From contig NZ_MSCJ01000003.1 in NCBI RefSeq assembly GCF_002954615.1, positions 496,001 through 560,000 on the forward strand: 64,000 nt of DNA, read 5' to 3'. Under the pieces are notes generated by a model that did not search any database, was not told the origin of the DNA, and saw only the letters and a program-made list of their open reading frames with translations. Position numbers and translations under genes: made by a program. This document shows, piece by piece, positions 18,303 through 27,534 of this stretch (its first letter is position 1; each line of letters starts with the position of its first letter). Source of the DNA: Photobacterium angustum. Lineage in GTDB: Bacteria > Pseudomonadota > Gammaproteobacteria > Enterobacterales > Vibrionaceae.

Positions 18303-19745
18303 ATGAAAAGTGACATAATTCTTATAGGTAAGGGCGAAAACAAAATTGGGATCGATCCTAAATATGCCAATCGTCATGGTTTTATTGCTGGAGCAACAGG
18401 TACAGGTAAAACGGTAACACTCCAGTGTTTAGCTGAGGGTTTTTCATCCCTTGGTGTGCCCGTTTTTCTTGCTGACGTAAAAGGTGACTTATCAGGTATG
18501 GCGAAGGCTGGTACCGATAACACAGTTGTTCAAAAACGTTGTCGTGAAATTGGCATTGATGATTTTCAATTTACTTCTTTTCCCGTTGAGTTCTGGGATT
18601 TGTTTGGGAAAGAAGGGGCAAAAATCCGCGCAACGTTAGAAGATATGGGACCGCTATTATTAAGTCGTTTGTTAGATTGTAATGATGTTCAAGAAGGATT
18701 AATTAATCTAGCGTTTGAATATGCAGAAGAAAACCAAATGCCGATGTTGGATTTGGATGATTTTTCTACCGCACTAAATTACTTAGGCGATAACTCAAAA
18801 CAGCTGGGTGGGATGTACGGACGTATCAGTAAGTCCTCTATTGCTGCTATTGAGCGGCGTTTATTGGGCTTTAAACGCCAAGGTGGTAGCGAGTTTTTTG
18901 GTGAGCCTGCATTGGATTATCATGATTTCATGAAAACTGCCGCAGATGGTCGAGGCATTATAAATATTCTGGATGCCAGTACCTTGATCCAATCACCAAA
19001 GTTGTACTCAACCTTCTTATTATGGTTGTTGTCTGAGCTTTATGAAAACCTACCGGAAGTCGGTGATCTTGATAAACCTAAATTTGTGTTCTTTTTCGAT
19101 GAGGCTCATCTACTGTTTGATGATGTACCGAAGGTCTTCTTAGATCAGATTGAGAAAGTGGTACGTTTGATCCGCTCTAAAGCGGTAGGCATCTATTTTG
19201 TAAGTCAAAATCCAACCGATATTCCAGATTCAGTATTAGGACAACTCGGTAATCGTATTCAACATGCGTTACGTGCTTATACCCCAAAAGAGAGAAAAGC
19301 CGTAAAAGTTGCAGCTGAATCATTTAGGGATAACCCAAATTTAGATGTTGTTAGCTTGCTGGGTGAATTAGGCGTAGGTGAAGCATTAGTATCAGTATTA
19401 GGAGAGGGCGGTGTACCATCGGTAGTTGAACATGTCACTATTCGTCCTCCGGAGTCGCAAATTGGTCCTATTAGTGCTGATAAGCGCATTGAAATGCTAA
19501 ACACCAGTCAGTATTTTCAGCAATATAAAGTAGCAGTTAATCGTGAGTCAGCTCATGAAATATTAAATAAGCGCACAGAGCAGAAAAAGCAACAAGCACA
19601 AGAAGCTGAGCATGAGAAACAGGAACGTGCAAGTATTCGAAAACCTCGTCGCTCTCAGCGTCAAACATATACTGAATCGTTTATTAAAACCTTATTAAGG
19701 CAACTTGCGAATGCAATCGTAAGGGCGTTATTCAAGCGGCGTTAA
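18303..19745 (+). CDS. yjgR: HerA/FtsK-like ATPase, DUF853 (YjgR)
   Basis: 480 residues. Walker A is GATGTGKT (30-37) and Walker B is FFFDEAH with D266-E267, in the RecA-like fold of HerA-related helicase/translocase ATPases. The LADVKGDLSGMAKAG segment near residues 56-70 is the DUF853 hallmark. The C-terminus is a charged, Gln/Glu/Arg-rich helix and a basic tail. It is a cytosolic P-loop ATPase of unknown substrate. No nuclease partner such as NurA lies next to it, so a DNA-end-resection role is not supported by context. Confidence 0.88.
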   Translation: MKSDIILIGKGENKIGIDPKYANRHGFIAGATGTGKTVTLQCLAEGFSSLGVPVFLADVKGDLSGMAKAGTDNTVVQKRCREIGIDDFQFTSFPVEFWDLFGKEGAKIRATLEDMGPLLLSRLLDCNDVQEGLINLAFEYAEENQMPMLDLDDFSTALNYLGDNSKQLGGMYGRISKSSIAAIERRLLGFKRQGGSEFFGEPALDYHDFMKTAADGRGIINILDASTLIQSPKLYSTFLLWLLSELYENLPEVGDLDKPKFVFFFDEAHLLFDDVPKVFLDQIEKVVRLIRSKAVGIYFVSQNPTDIPDSVLGQLGNRIQHALRAYTPKERKAVKVAAESFRDNPNLDVVSLLGELGVGEALVSVLGEGGVPSVVEHVTIRPPESQIGPISADKRIEMLNTSQYFQQYKVAVNRESAHEILNKRTEQKKQQAQEAEHEKQERASIRKPRRSQRQTYTESFIKTLLRQLANAIVRALFKRR

Positions 19746-19894
19746 TTTAATGACTAAATCTCTTCTGTGTTAACGATAAAGAGATACGGTGTAAATCTTA
19801 TATTGTTGTCGATAAATATGTTATTGAGCCCATGGCTTTTTTATAAGAAAAGCGTAAGGTTTTAAGCTTCTATTTTTAAAGGATAATAATAGAC

Positions 19895-20443
19895 GTGCAT
19901 ATTTTTACAGATAGAAAAAAAATCCTGATTGATACGCGAAGTTCTGATGAGTTCTTAGCGGGTCATGTTGAAGGTAGTGTATTTGTTGGATTTGGTGGAA
20001 AACAATTTAAATGGTGGCTTGAATTAATGCTGCCGGATAAAGACATTCAATTAGACGTTATCGCTTCGCCTAATAATCAAGATCAAGTAAAAGAAACATT
20101 ACAATCACTAGGTTATACCCATATCAGTTTCCATGCGCTTGAAGGGACATTGTCTCAAGTTGAACATATATCTGCTGAAACGCTAGTAACGAAGGCATCA
20201 GAGCTAAATATTTTAGATGTGCGTGAACAAGATGAAATAGCAAAAGGTGCGCTGCCTAATGCTGAATCATTACCTTTATCCGATATTGTGCAAGGAAAAC
20301 TGCCTTCAGAAAAAGATAACTTTGTTGTCCATTGTGCTGGAGGATATCGTTCTTTGATTGCTATTTCATTGCTAAAATTACTACGACAATGTCATTTTAT
20401 TCAAATTGACGGTGGATACTCTGCAATTAAACGCCATATGTAA
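19895..20443 (+). CDS. Tandem rhodanese-domain protein
   Basis: 182 residues from a GTG start at 19895 with AAAGGA 11 bases upstream. The N-terminal half (about 1-85) follows a rhodanese fold, with DTRSSDEFLAGHVEGSV, but its active-site loop reads IASPNNQ with no cysteine. The C-terminal half (about 95-180) is a complete rhodanese domain with DVREQDEIAKGALPNA and the active-site loop HC147AGGYRS. It resembles the paired rhodanese tail of MBL-fold persulfide dioxygenase-like proteins, without the MBL domain. It probably transfers sulfane sulfur. A hairpin terminator follows. Confidence 0.82.
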   Translation: MHIFTDRKKILIDTRSSDEFLAGHVEGSVFVGFGGKQFKWWLELMLPDKDIQLDVIASPNNQDQVKETLQSLGYTHISFHALEGTLSQVEHISAETLVTKASELNILDVREQDEIAKGALPNAESLPLSDIVQGKLPSEKDNFVVHCAGGYRSLIAISLLKLLRQCHFIQIDGGYSAIKRHM

Positions 20444-20458
20444 CTGTTTTATATAAAG

Positions 20459-20525
20459 CAAAGTCATTGATAAATGATATTTATTGATAATATTATTTTA
20501 TAAAAGTTATCAGTGACTTTGTTTT
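20459..20525 (+). terminator. Long hairpin terminator after the rhodanese gene
   Basis: AAAGTCATTGATAA pairs with TTATCAGTGACTTT with one G-T mismatch, around an AT-rich loop, and GTTTTCC follows. Confidence 0.65.
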
Positions 20526-20832
20526 CCTTCTTCTAAAAAAACTTTTTTTTTACACAAAAACAGCTTTTCGATGAGCATTTTTACTACGTCTAAATGTTAT
20601 CAAAATGTTGTTGATTGTTTGCCTCTCGTTGCAAAATCCATGAAATTTAAAAATTCTTGTACGAATATTTGTGCAAAAGAATGGATACCTGACTTATTTT
20701 TTTTGAAAAATAGCCAGTCTCTGAAATGCTGAATACATGTTTCTACTTATAAAAAAAGTCATACCCTGTACCAGACGTAGAAGCATTATATGCTTAATGT
20801 TGAGTATAAATTCAAGGATTGAGAGATAGATT
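20526..20832. other. Promoter region of chiA
   Basis: About 300 bases of AT-rich leader with no ORF. A GAGAGA ribosome site lies about 9 bases before the chiA ATG. No operator was recognised with confidence. Confidence 0.5.
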
Positions 20833-23388
20833 ATGATTCGATTTAACCTTTGTGCAGCAGGAATATCCCTTGCACTGTCAGGCGCTGCTTTCGCGGCACC
20901 TACGGCACCAAGCATTGATCTGTATGGTTCTAACAACCTTCAGTTCTCTAAAATTGAGCTAGCGATGGAAACAACATCTGGCTATAACGACATGGTTAAA
21001 TACCATGACAAAGCTAAGATTAATGTGAAATTTAACCAATGGAGTGGTAAATCAGGCGATACTTACAACATCTATTTTGATGGTGAAAAGGTCGCATCTG
21101 GCCCAATCAAAGGTAGTCAAACCACAGCTTCTTTTGAGTACGAGCAAGGCGGCTTGTACCAAATGGAAATCGAAGCGTGTGACGAAACAGGATGTGCGAA
21201 AAGCGCGCCAGCACAAATCACTATTGCAGATACAGATGGTTCACACTTACCTCCTTTAGCAATGAATGTTGATCCAAACAACAAATCATATGATACCGAC
21301 CCAAGCGTTGTTATGGGTACGTATTTCGTTGAGTGGGGTATCTATGGTCGTGAATATACAGTAGATAACATTCCTGCAGACAACTTGACCCATATTCTTT
21401 ATGGCTTCATCCCAATTTGTGGTCCAAACGAGTCTGTGAAATCAGTAGGTGGTAATAGCTTCAACGCACTACAAACTGCGTGTAAAGGTGTTGATGATTA
21501 CGAAGTTGTTATCCATGACCCATGGGCTGCATTCCAAAAGAGCTTTAAGCAAGCAGGTCATGAATATAGCACACCTATCAAGGGTAACTATGCAATGCTA
21601 ATGGCATTGAAACAGCGTAACCCTGATCTGAAAATTATCCCATCAATCGGTGGCTGGACATTGTCTGACCCATTCTTTGATTTTGTAGATAAAGCAAATC
21701 GTGACACATTCGTTGCATCTGTTGAGAAATTCCTAAAAACGTGGAAATTCTATGACGGTGTAGATATTGACTGGGAATTCCCTGGTGGCGGCGGTCAAGC
21801 AGCAGATCGTGGTGATGTAGTAAAAGATGGTCCTGCTTACATTGCGTTAATGCGTGAACTACGTGCAATGCTTGATAAGTTAGAAGCTGATACTGGTCGT
21901 ACTTATGAGCTAACATCAGCAATCGGTGTTGGTTACGATAAGATCGAAGATGTTGATTATGGCGAAGCTATCCAATACATGGATTACATCTTCGCAATGA
22001 CATACGACTTCTACGGCGGTTGGAACAACGTTCCTGGTCACCAAACAGCACTTTACTGTGGTAACTTCATGCGTCCTGGTCAGTGTGATGGTACAGGTCT
22101 TGACGAAAATGGCGAACCGTTCAAAGGACCTGCTTACACCTCTGATATTGGTATTCAGTTACTTCTAGATCAGGGCGTACCTGCTAATAAACTGGTTCTT
22201 GGTGCAGCAATGTATGGTCGAGGTTGGACAGGTGTAACACCTGATACACTAACAGACCCAACAGATCCAATGACAGGTACAGGTACTGGCAAACTGACGG
22301 GTAGCAAAGCTCAAGGTGTTTGGGAAGACGGTGTAATTGATTACAAAGGCATTAAATCATACATGCTTGGTGCTAACAGCCAAGGTATCAATGGCTTTGA
22401 ATATGGTTACGATGAGCAAGCAGAAGCACCGTATGTGTGGAATCGTTCAACAGGTGACTTGATCACATTTGATGATGAGCGTTCTGTTAAAGCTAAAGGT
22501 AACTACGTTAAATCGCTTGGTCTTGCTGGTTTATTCTCATGGGAAATTGATGCGGATAACGGTGATATCCTAAATGCAATGCATGAAGGTGTATCGGGCG
22601 CGGTGATTGATAAGCCTAACAAGGCACCAACAGCAGCAGCTGGCGCAGATCAAACTGTTTCAGGTCCTGCATCTGTAGCGCTTGATGGTTCAAGCTCGAA
22701 AGATTCTGACGGTAGCATTGTTAGCTATGCTTGGGAGCAAGTATCAGGTACTGCGGTAGCATTAACTGGTGCTGATTCTGCTACAGCAAGTTTCGCCGCT
22801 GCAGAAGTGGTAGAAGCTGAGCAATTAACGTTCAAACTAACAGTAACAGATAACAAAGGTGCAACGGCATCAGACACTGTTATTGTAACGGTTAATCCTA
22901 AAGATGTTGTCGTACCACCAACAAACACGGCACCAGTAGCAAGTGTAACAGCACAACAATCAGCGAACGCTGGCGATGTAGTTGTTGTTGATGCATCAGC
23001 TTCTTCAGATGCAGATGCGGGTGATACGCTAACGTTTGATTGGACATTACCAGCTGGCGTTAATGCAACAGTTAATGGTTCACAAGTACTATTTACTGCG
23101 GCTGAGTATACGCAAGACACTAACTTAGTCTTTACTGTAACGGTATCTGATGGTGAAGCAAGTTCAAGTGCTTCAGCGACAGTTGTTGTTGCTAAACATA
23201 CAACGGTAGAGCCACCTGTTGATACATGTGATAACGCATGGGATGCAGCAACAGTTTACACTGGCGGCGACCAAGTAACTCAAGACGGTAAAGTATGGGA
23301 AGCTAAGTGGTGGACACGAGGCGAAGACCCTGCGAAATCTGGTCAATGGGGTGTATGGAAAGAAGTTGGCGTAGCTAACTGTCAATAA
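20833..23388 (+). CDS. chiA: Secreted chitinase A, GH18
   Basis: 851 residues. Signal peptide about 1-22; chitinase A N-terminal Ig-like domain about 25-135; GH18 barrel about 155-590 with the D311-I-D313-W-E315 motif, where E315 is the acid/base, the same number as in Vibrio harveyi ChiA. The SIGGW strand motif and a YDFYGGW loop are also intact. Two PKD/Ig-like linker domains follow (about 597-687 and 697-787), then a C-terminal CBM5/12 chitin-binding domain (about 800-851) with paired tryptophans. It degrades crystalline chitin outside the cell. It is monocistronic, with a strong terminator after it. Confidence 0.96.
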   Translation: MIRFNLCAAGISLALSGAAFAAPTAPSIDLYGSNNLQFSKIELAMETTSGYNDMVKYHDKAKINVKFNQWSGKSGDTYNIYFDGEKVASGPIKGSQTTASFEYEQGGLYQMEIEACDETGCAKSAPAQITIADTDGSHLPPLAMNVDPNNKSYDTDPSVVMGTYFVEWGIYGREYTVDNIPADNLTHILYGFIPICGPNESVKSVGGNSFNALQTACKGVDDYEVVIHDPWAAFQKSFKQAGHEYSTPIKGNYAMLMALKQRNPDLKIIPSIGGWTLSDPFFDFVDKANRDTFVASVEKFLKTWKFYDGVDIDWEFPGGGGQAADRGDVVKDGPAYIALMRELRAMLDKLEADTGRTYELTSAIGVGYDKIEDVDYGEAIQYMDYIFAMTYDFYGGWNNVPGHQTALYCGNFMRPGQCDGTGLDENGEPFKGPAYTSDIGIQLLLDQGVPANKLVLGAAMYGRGWTGVTPDTLTDPTDPMTGTGTGKLTGSKAQGVWEDGVIDYKGIKSYMLGANSQGINGFEYGYDEQAEAPYVWNRSTGDLITFDDERSVKAKGNYVKSLGLAGLFSWEIDADNGDILNAMHEGVSGAVIDKPNKAPTAAAGADQTVSGPASVALDGSSSKDSDGSIVSYAWEQVSGTAVALTGADSATASFAAAEVVEAEQLTFKLTVTDNKGATASDTVIVTVNPKDVVVPPTNTAPVASVTAQQSANAGDVVVVDASASSDADAGDTLTFDWTLPAGVNATVNGSQVLFTAAEYTQDTNLVFTVTVSDGEASSSASATVVVAKHTTVEPPVDTCDNAWDAATVYTGGDQVTQDGKVWEAKWWTRGEDPAKSGQWGVWKEVGVANCQ

Positions 23389-23460
23389 GCGTAAAATTAA
23401 TGAGCTGGTAATAATGCAGTAACCTATTCATCAGCCATTACAACATGCTTTAAGTAATTA

Positions 23461-23496
23461 TCCCCTGAGACATTTAGTGTCTCAGGGGATTTTTTA
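23461..23496 (+). terminator. Terminator of chiA
   Basis: TCCCCTGAGACA and TGTCTCAGGGGA form a perfect 12-bp stem with a 5-base loop, then a run of six T. Confidence 0.95.
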
Positions 23497-23508
23497 TTAT
23501 GCGGATAA

Positions 23509-23541
23509 AAAAGGCGCTAAGCATTAAGCAAAGCGCCTTTA
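23509..23541 (-). terminator. Terminator of the DUF3010 gene
   Basis: AAAGGCGCT (23510-23518) and AGCGCCTTT (23532-23540) form a perfect 9-bp stem. Reading the minus strand, a T-run follows the distal arm. Confidence 0.85.
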
Positions 23542-23572
23542 AGATATTGATTACATTATGTTAGTTAATGTA

Positions 23573-23995
23573 TTAACGGCTAAGAAATGCGTAGCCTGTT
23601 GTAAATGCAGCTTCTTGGAATTGACGTAAACCGGTATCACGGAAGTCAACCGCCATTGGGTTACGCTTTAGCTTTTGCTTAATGTCAGCATTGGTCATGA
23701 AGTTAACATCAACATCTGGAATAAGCTGGATAGCCGATTCTAATTTAAAACCTACTGCGCTACCTGCAAATTTGCCACGCGTTTCACGGTTACGGATCAC
23801 AACCTTATCTACTTGGTAATCATCCAGTAGTTTTTTAAATGCGAATTGGAAATCACGCATTTGTTGGTTATCTAGAGAATCTTCCATGATGAACTTTTGT
23901 GTACGACATTGTGGAATATCGAACATGCCATTTTGAAGTGAAAGAAGACAAATAACCGCTTCGTTACTACGTAGCTCAACAGCACAAATTTTCAT
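23573..23995 (-). CDS. DUF3010 family protein
   Basis: 140 residues, the usual family length. It begins MKICAVELRSNEAV and has the conserved RNRETRGKFAGSAVGFKLE segment (about residues 68-86), with an RNase H-like beta start. It is a conserved cytosolic protein of marine gammaproteobacteria with no settled function. It is monocistronic and convergent with chiA. Confidence 0.75.
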   Translation of the reverse strand: MKICAVELRSNEAVICLLSLQNGMFDIPQCRTQKFIMEDSLDNQQMRDFQFAFKKLLDDYQVDKVVIRNRETRGKFAGSAVGFKLESAIQLIPDVDVNFMTNADIKQKLKRNPMAVDFRDTGLRQFQEAAFTTGYAFLSR

Positions 23996-24295
23996 GTTAA
24001 CACCTGAATCTGAATATTTTGGCGCTTATTGTAGGCGAAAAAGGGATTAGCTGTTAGTTCCGATTGAATTTTTCTTATGCATTTTTATTACAAACGAAGA
24101 ATATTAAAATATCGATAAATTAAATAAGGATAATAAAACCAGAAAACTGTTCCATATTTCTATATTTATGACGGTTTAATCAATGTAATTGCATCGATAA
24201 TGGTGAAATAGGGAAGGGAGAAATCGCATTTGTTCTGTTTTTAGTTACGGTTATTTTTTGCAAACTGAGTACAGTTTCTAGAGAGGAGAATCGTT

Positions 24296-24433
24296 ATGAC
24301 TATAACGAATGTGATGTCGCAATTTTACCTTCAACGTCTTAATGATACTGAAAATAACGAAGAATATGATGCCATAATCAAGATGCTTACGTTATGTAAC
24401 TGGGTGCCACGTGTTCAAGATGAAGAAGAATAA
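24296..24433 (+). CDS. Small acidic protein, 45 residues
   Basis: ATG 24296 to TAA 24431-24433. A very strong ribosome site (GAGAGGAGAA) ends 6 bases before the ATG. The sequence begins MTITNVMSQFYLQRLNDT and ends VQDEEE; it is acidic and probably helical. A bidirectional terminator starts 12 bases after the stop. It is too short for most gene callers. Family not recognised. Confidence 0.65.
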   Translation: MTITNVMSQFYLQRLNDTENNEEYDAIIKMLTLCNWVPRVQDEEE

Positions 24434-24443
24434 GTACGTAGTT

Positions 24444-24480
24444 ATAAACCGCCAATAAAAGAACGCTATTGGCGGTTTAA
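24444..24480. terminator. Bidirectional terminator
   Basis: AAACCGCCAATA (24446-24457) and TATTGGCGGTTT (24467-24478) form a perfect 12-bp stem. It serves the 45-residue ORF on plus and the 24493-24843 gene on minus. Confidence 0.85.
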
Positions 24481-24492
24481 ATTCAATTCGTA

Positions 24493-24843
24493 TTAGCTAC
24501 GTTTTGCAGGTGTGTACGAACGACCTGCAGCTTGATACGTTTCTTTATCGTTAATTTCAAAGGTCGTGTAGAAGAACCATGCAATGAAGCGCATCAGCTC
24601 ATCATTAGCATTCATTACCCACTCGGCAAACTCTTCTTCTTCACCTTGGTCGTTTTCTTGGGTGAAAACGTGGTAAATACGCTGTTGTCCGTCGATTTCA
24701 GCAAGACTAAAGTGACCAATCATTGCTGCTGCTGTTTCTGCAATTTCAGGCTCATCGTTGTCTTTTAACGCATTTAGGATCGCTGAAACGCTATCGAGTG
24801 CTGCCAATTCTTTTACTAAAATCTCAAATTCTTCTTGTTGCAT
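24493..24843 (-). CDS. Conserved acidic protein, function unknown
   Basis: 116 residues, acidic and mostly helical, with E-E-F repeats and a C-terminal FIAWFFYTTFEI aromatic segment (about residues 89-100). No signal peptide or membrane helix. It has the character of small conserved Vibrionaceae cytosolic proteins, but I do not recognise a named family or motif. It is a single gene with its own terminator. Confidence 0.65.
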   Translation of the reverse strand: MQQEEFEILVKELAALDSVSAILNALKDNDEPEIAETAAAMIGHFSLAEIDGQQRIYHVFTQENDQGEEEEFAEWVMNANDELMRFIAWFFYTTFEINDKETYQAAGRSYTPAKRS

Positions 24844-24929
24844 GCTTAATATCTCTGTGACGTTTTACGTTATTGTAATCGTAATTAAATCGACGACCTA
24901 ATTTTTCCATAGAAACAGGAATAATGGCC

Positions 24930-25451
24930 TTAATCGTTTTTCGGTTGAGAATAAATTGGGCCTAATAGTTCGAGTTGGGTCAGGTACATACGCATATCGA
25001 ATTCCAATTGGTGATAGCGAGGTTCCATATGGCAACATAATGCGTAAAACGCTTTATTGTGTTCTTTCTCTCGTAAGTGTGCCAATTCATGAACTACTAT
25101 CATTCGCAGAAATTCAAGTGGCGCTGATTTAAAGATGGAGGCAATACGGATTTCATGTTTGGCTTTTAGCTTACTTCCATGGACGCGCGATATGAAGGTA
25201 TGTAGACCTAGTGCATGATTAATAACGTTGATCTTATTATCGTAAGCCACTTTACTGATAGGCGCTGATTTTTTCAGATAGGAATTTTTAAGTTCAACGA
25301 CATAATCATACAGTGCTTTTTCTGTTTTGATGTTATGTGGCGTCGGGTAGCGCTTTAAGAGCAGCGTCTTGAGCGTATCATTATCGATAAGCTGTTGTAC
25401 TTGCTCAGTAAGATGAGTTGGGTAACCCTGTAGATATTTTAGTGGCTGCAT
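24930..25451 (-). CDS. ygjP: YgjP-like M48-type metallopeptidase
   Basis: 173 residues. The H121-E122-L-A-H125 zinc motif with a following KEHNKAF (H131) is the YgjP/DUF45 signature shared with SprT-like and WLM proteases. E. coli YgjP has this same REKEHNKAF pattern. It is cytosolic, with no signal peptide. Substrate is uncertain; YgjP has also been described as a UTP pyrophosphatase. It lies alone between two unrelated genes. Confidence 0.8.
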   Translation of the reverse strand: MQPLKYLQGYPTHLTEQVQQLIDNDTLKTLLLKRYPTPHNIKTEKALYDYVVELKNSYLKKSAPISKVAYDNKINVINHALGLHTFISRVHGSKLKAKHEIRIASIFKSAPLEFLRMIVVHELAHLREKEHNKAFYALCCHMEPRYHQLEFDMRMYLTQLELLGPIYSQPKND

Positions 25452-25581
25452 AACGTGACAAAATAGATAAAACGGTCATGCTATAAGTTGATCGCATTTG
25501 AGGCAAATAAAATATCTACTGGATATAATTATATCTATAATATCAAAGTGATATCTTAATCTGTTTTAGAAGGCTCTTTGT

Positions 25582-26034
25582 ATGTCGTTGCGTGTCCCAC
25601 CTCCAATATTATTGTTATTATCCGTGTTAGCCATGTACTTACTTTCTCGCTTTTATCCGATTCTAACCATTGACTTTAGTGGTAAGAGTTTACTGGTTTC
25701 GGTGTTGTGTTTTATTGGCGTTATCCCAGGATTTACAGCGATAATTGCGTTTGCAAAGGCGAATACAACAATTGATCCCCGCCATCCACAGAAAACATCA
25801 CGGTTGGTGACGACCGGTATTTATCGCTTTACGCGTAATCCAATGTATATAGGGTTAGTCTTTTTCCTATTAGCTGCTGCTTTTTATTTTTCCGCGCTGA
25901 GTTGCTTTGTGATCGTACCTATTTTTATATGGGTGATGAATAATTTTCAAATAGAGCCAGAAGAAGAGGTATTACTCGCTATGTTTGGTGATGAATATTT
26001 GCAATATTGCAGAAATGTTCGTCGTTGGTGTTAA
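25582..26034 (+). CDS. Isoprenylcysteine-methyltransferase-family membrane protein
   Basis: 150 residues with four to five hydrophobic segments (about 5-22, 35-55, 88-105, 108-126). The T-x-G-I-Y-R-x-T-R-N-P-M-Y-I-G motif near residues 77-92 and the E-E-E-x-L-x-x-x-F-G-x-x-Y-x-x-Y-C-x-x-V-R-R-W tail are the SAM-binding parts of the ICMT/PEMT-like family. It is an inner-membrane methyltransferase of unknown acceptor. It is a single gene upstream of mogA. Confidence 0.8.
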   Translation: MSLRVPPPILLLLSVLAMYLLSRFYPILTIDFSGKSLLVSVLCFIGVIPGFTAIIAFAKANTTIDPRHPQKTSRLVTTGIYRFTRNPMYIGLVFFLLAAAFYFSALSCFVIVPIFIWVMNNFQIEPEEEVLLAMFGDEYLQYCRNVRRWC

Positions 26035-26181
26035 TGCGTCATACGATATTAATTGAGAATAGGGAGTGTAAGGAAAATAACGGTTTACCTCGACGTCATT
26101 TTCCTTACACTTGCGAGCACGTGAGTTTATTACTTGAAAGCTTGAGTAATAAAGAGACAAAAGAAAACTGAGGGAAAACGA

Positions 26182-26715
26182 ATGAGCAAAGCGAAAATTG
26201 GTATTGTTACGGTAAGTGATCGCGCAAGTGCCGGCATTTATGAAGACATTTCAGGCCAAGCGATTATCGATACGCTAAATGATTATTTAACCTCAGAGTG
26301 GGAGCCTGTTTATAAGGTGATCCCTGATGAGCAAGATGTGATTGAAGCAACACTTATTGCAATGGCAGACGAAGAAAATTGCAGCCTTATTGTTACGACA
26401 GGCGGCACTGGCCCTGCTAAGCGTGACGTGACACCTGAAGCGACTGAAGCGGTTTGCGATCGCATGATGCCAGGTTTTGGTGAGTTGATGCGTGCTGAAT
26501 CACTTAAGTTTGTACCAACTGCGATATTGTCTCGCCAAACTGCGGGTTTACGTGGCGATAGCTTAATTGTTAATTTACCAGGTAAGCCTAAATCGATTCG
26601 TGAATGTTTAGATGCTGTTTTTCCTGCGATTCCATACTGTATTGATTTAATGGATGGTCCATTCTTAGAATGTGATGATGCTGTGATAAAGCCTTTTAGA
26701 CCAAAGCAGAAGTAA
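26182..26715 (+). CDS. mogA: Molybdopterin adenylyltransferase MogA
   Basis: 177 residues. It carries the TTGGTGP motif (about residues 73-79) with the following KRDVTPEAT segment, and the NLPGKPKSIRECL motif near residues 133-145, as in MogA. It adenylates molybdopterin before Mo insertion by MoeA. The ATG has a GAGGGAAAACGA ribosome site. It is monocistronic with a terminator after it. Confidence 0.93.
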   Translation: MSKAKIGIVTVSDRASAGIYEDISGQAIIDTLNDYLTSEWEPVYKVIPDEQDVIEATLIAMADEENCSLIVTTGGTGPAKRDVTPEATEAVCDRMMPGFGELMRAESLKFVPTAILSRQTAGLRGDSLIVNLPGKPKSIRECLDAVFPAIPYCIDLMDGPFLECDDAVIKPFRPKQK

Positions 26716-26730
26716 TACAGTGCTATAAAT

Positions 26731-26761
26731 AAAAAAGTAACCTTATGGTTACTTTTTTTAT
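26731..26761 (+). terminator. Terminator of mogA
   Basis: AAAGTAACC (26734-26742) and GGTTACTTT (26747-26755) form a perfect 9-bp stem with a 4-base loop, then a T-run. Confidence 0.9.
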
Positions 26762-27183
26762 TTAGTAATACTCAAAATAGCAATGTATATATATACAGTT
26801 GTATGTGTTTTCATATCTTTTTATTGTTATTTTTGTGTAAATTAAATTAGTACTTGCTCACGAAATTAAGCATAATATAAATATTAATTCCAAAATTATT
26901 TATTCATATTTTCAAAACTGAAATTCAAAAAAACACATAAAATTTAAAATCATTTAAAAACAGATGGTTAGTAATTTTTTGTTTTTAAATATATTCTTAA
27001 ACTTATATTTGGTGCCTTTTTGAACAGTATTTGAGTTTATATTAATCATTTGTTTTTCAATTGCTATTATAATATTCTATGCGACCAAAGAGAAACATCT
27101 CTGATATTTATTACACATACTGTGTATTTATCCATTATATAAATAAAAAACCATGTTTTATGGTTTTTAAAGCAGGCTAGAAT
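26762..27183. other. Very AT-rich intergenic stretch with a terminator-like hairpin
   Basis: About 420 bases of very AT-rich DNA with no ORF. At 27146-27167, AAAAACCAT and ATGGTTTTT form a hairpin followed by a T-run, only 17 bases before the next gene. It could end a small transcript or attenuate the gene that follows. Confidence 0.5.
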
Positions 27184-27462
27184 ATGGATGTTAAACAAAG
27201 CTGGGGTTTTATTTCTATTTCAATTGGCGTTGTATCGCTATTATGGGCAAGTATTTCTTTAAGTGGTATGGTCGGACAAGAGCATGTACTGATGGAAATG
27301 GGATCATATATTCATGCGAGCAGTACTGATTTTCCTAATGCAAATTATGCAGAAAAAGTTTTAGCCGCTGAGCGTCATAAAAACTTTGTGGTGTTATTAA
27401 CGGGTCTTGTCATGGCATTGATCGGCTCGATCATGATTAAAGGTCGATTTAACAAGTTTTAA
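27184..27462 (+). CDS. Small membrane protein, two predicted helices
   Basis: 92 residues. Hydrophobic helices near residues 8-29 (ISISIGVVSLLWASI region) and 63-83 (NFVVLLTGLVMALIGSIMI region) flank a polar loop, giving an inner-membrane hairpin topology. No family recognised. A terminator-like hairpin lies just upstream and the creA terminator just downstream. Confidence 0.65.
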   Translation: MDVKQSWGFISISIGVVSLLWASISLSGMVGQEHVLMEMGSYIHASSTDFPNANYAEKVLAAERHKNFVVLLTGLVMALIGSIMIKGRFNKF

Positions 27463-27481
27463 GTTACTTTTTCTTATGAGA

Positions 27482-27524
27482 AAAACCGCAACTATGTATG
27501 TTAAAAGTACATTGTTGCGGTATA
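27482..27524 (-). terminator. Terminator of creA
   Basis: CCGCAAC (27486-27492) pairs with GTTGCGG (27514-27520), with ATGTA/TACAT extending the stem. On the minus strand GTTTTTC follows the distal arm. It lies after the creA stop. Confidence 0.8.
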
Positions 27525-27534
27525 TAAACCGATA

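Noticed and set aside
22725..23120. Minus-strand ORF of 131 codons inside chiA
   Set aside because: It is a shadow of the low-complexity PKD-like region of chiA, with no ribosome site.
26762..27183. The very AT-rich gap as an origin of replication
   Set aside because: No cluster of DnaA-box-like sequences or iterons was visible, and no replication gene is adjacent.
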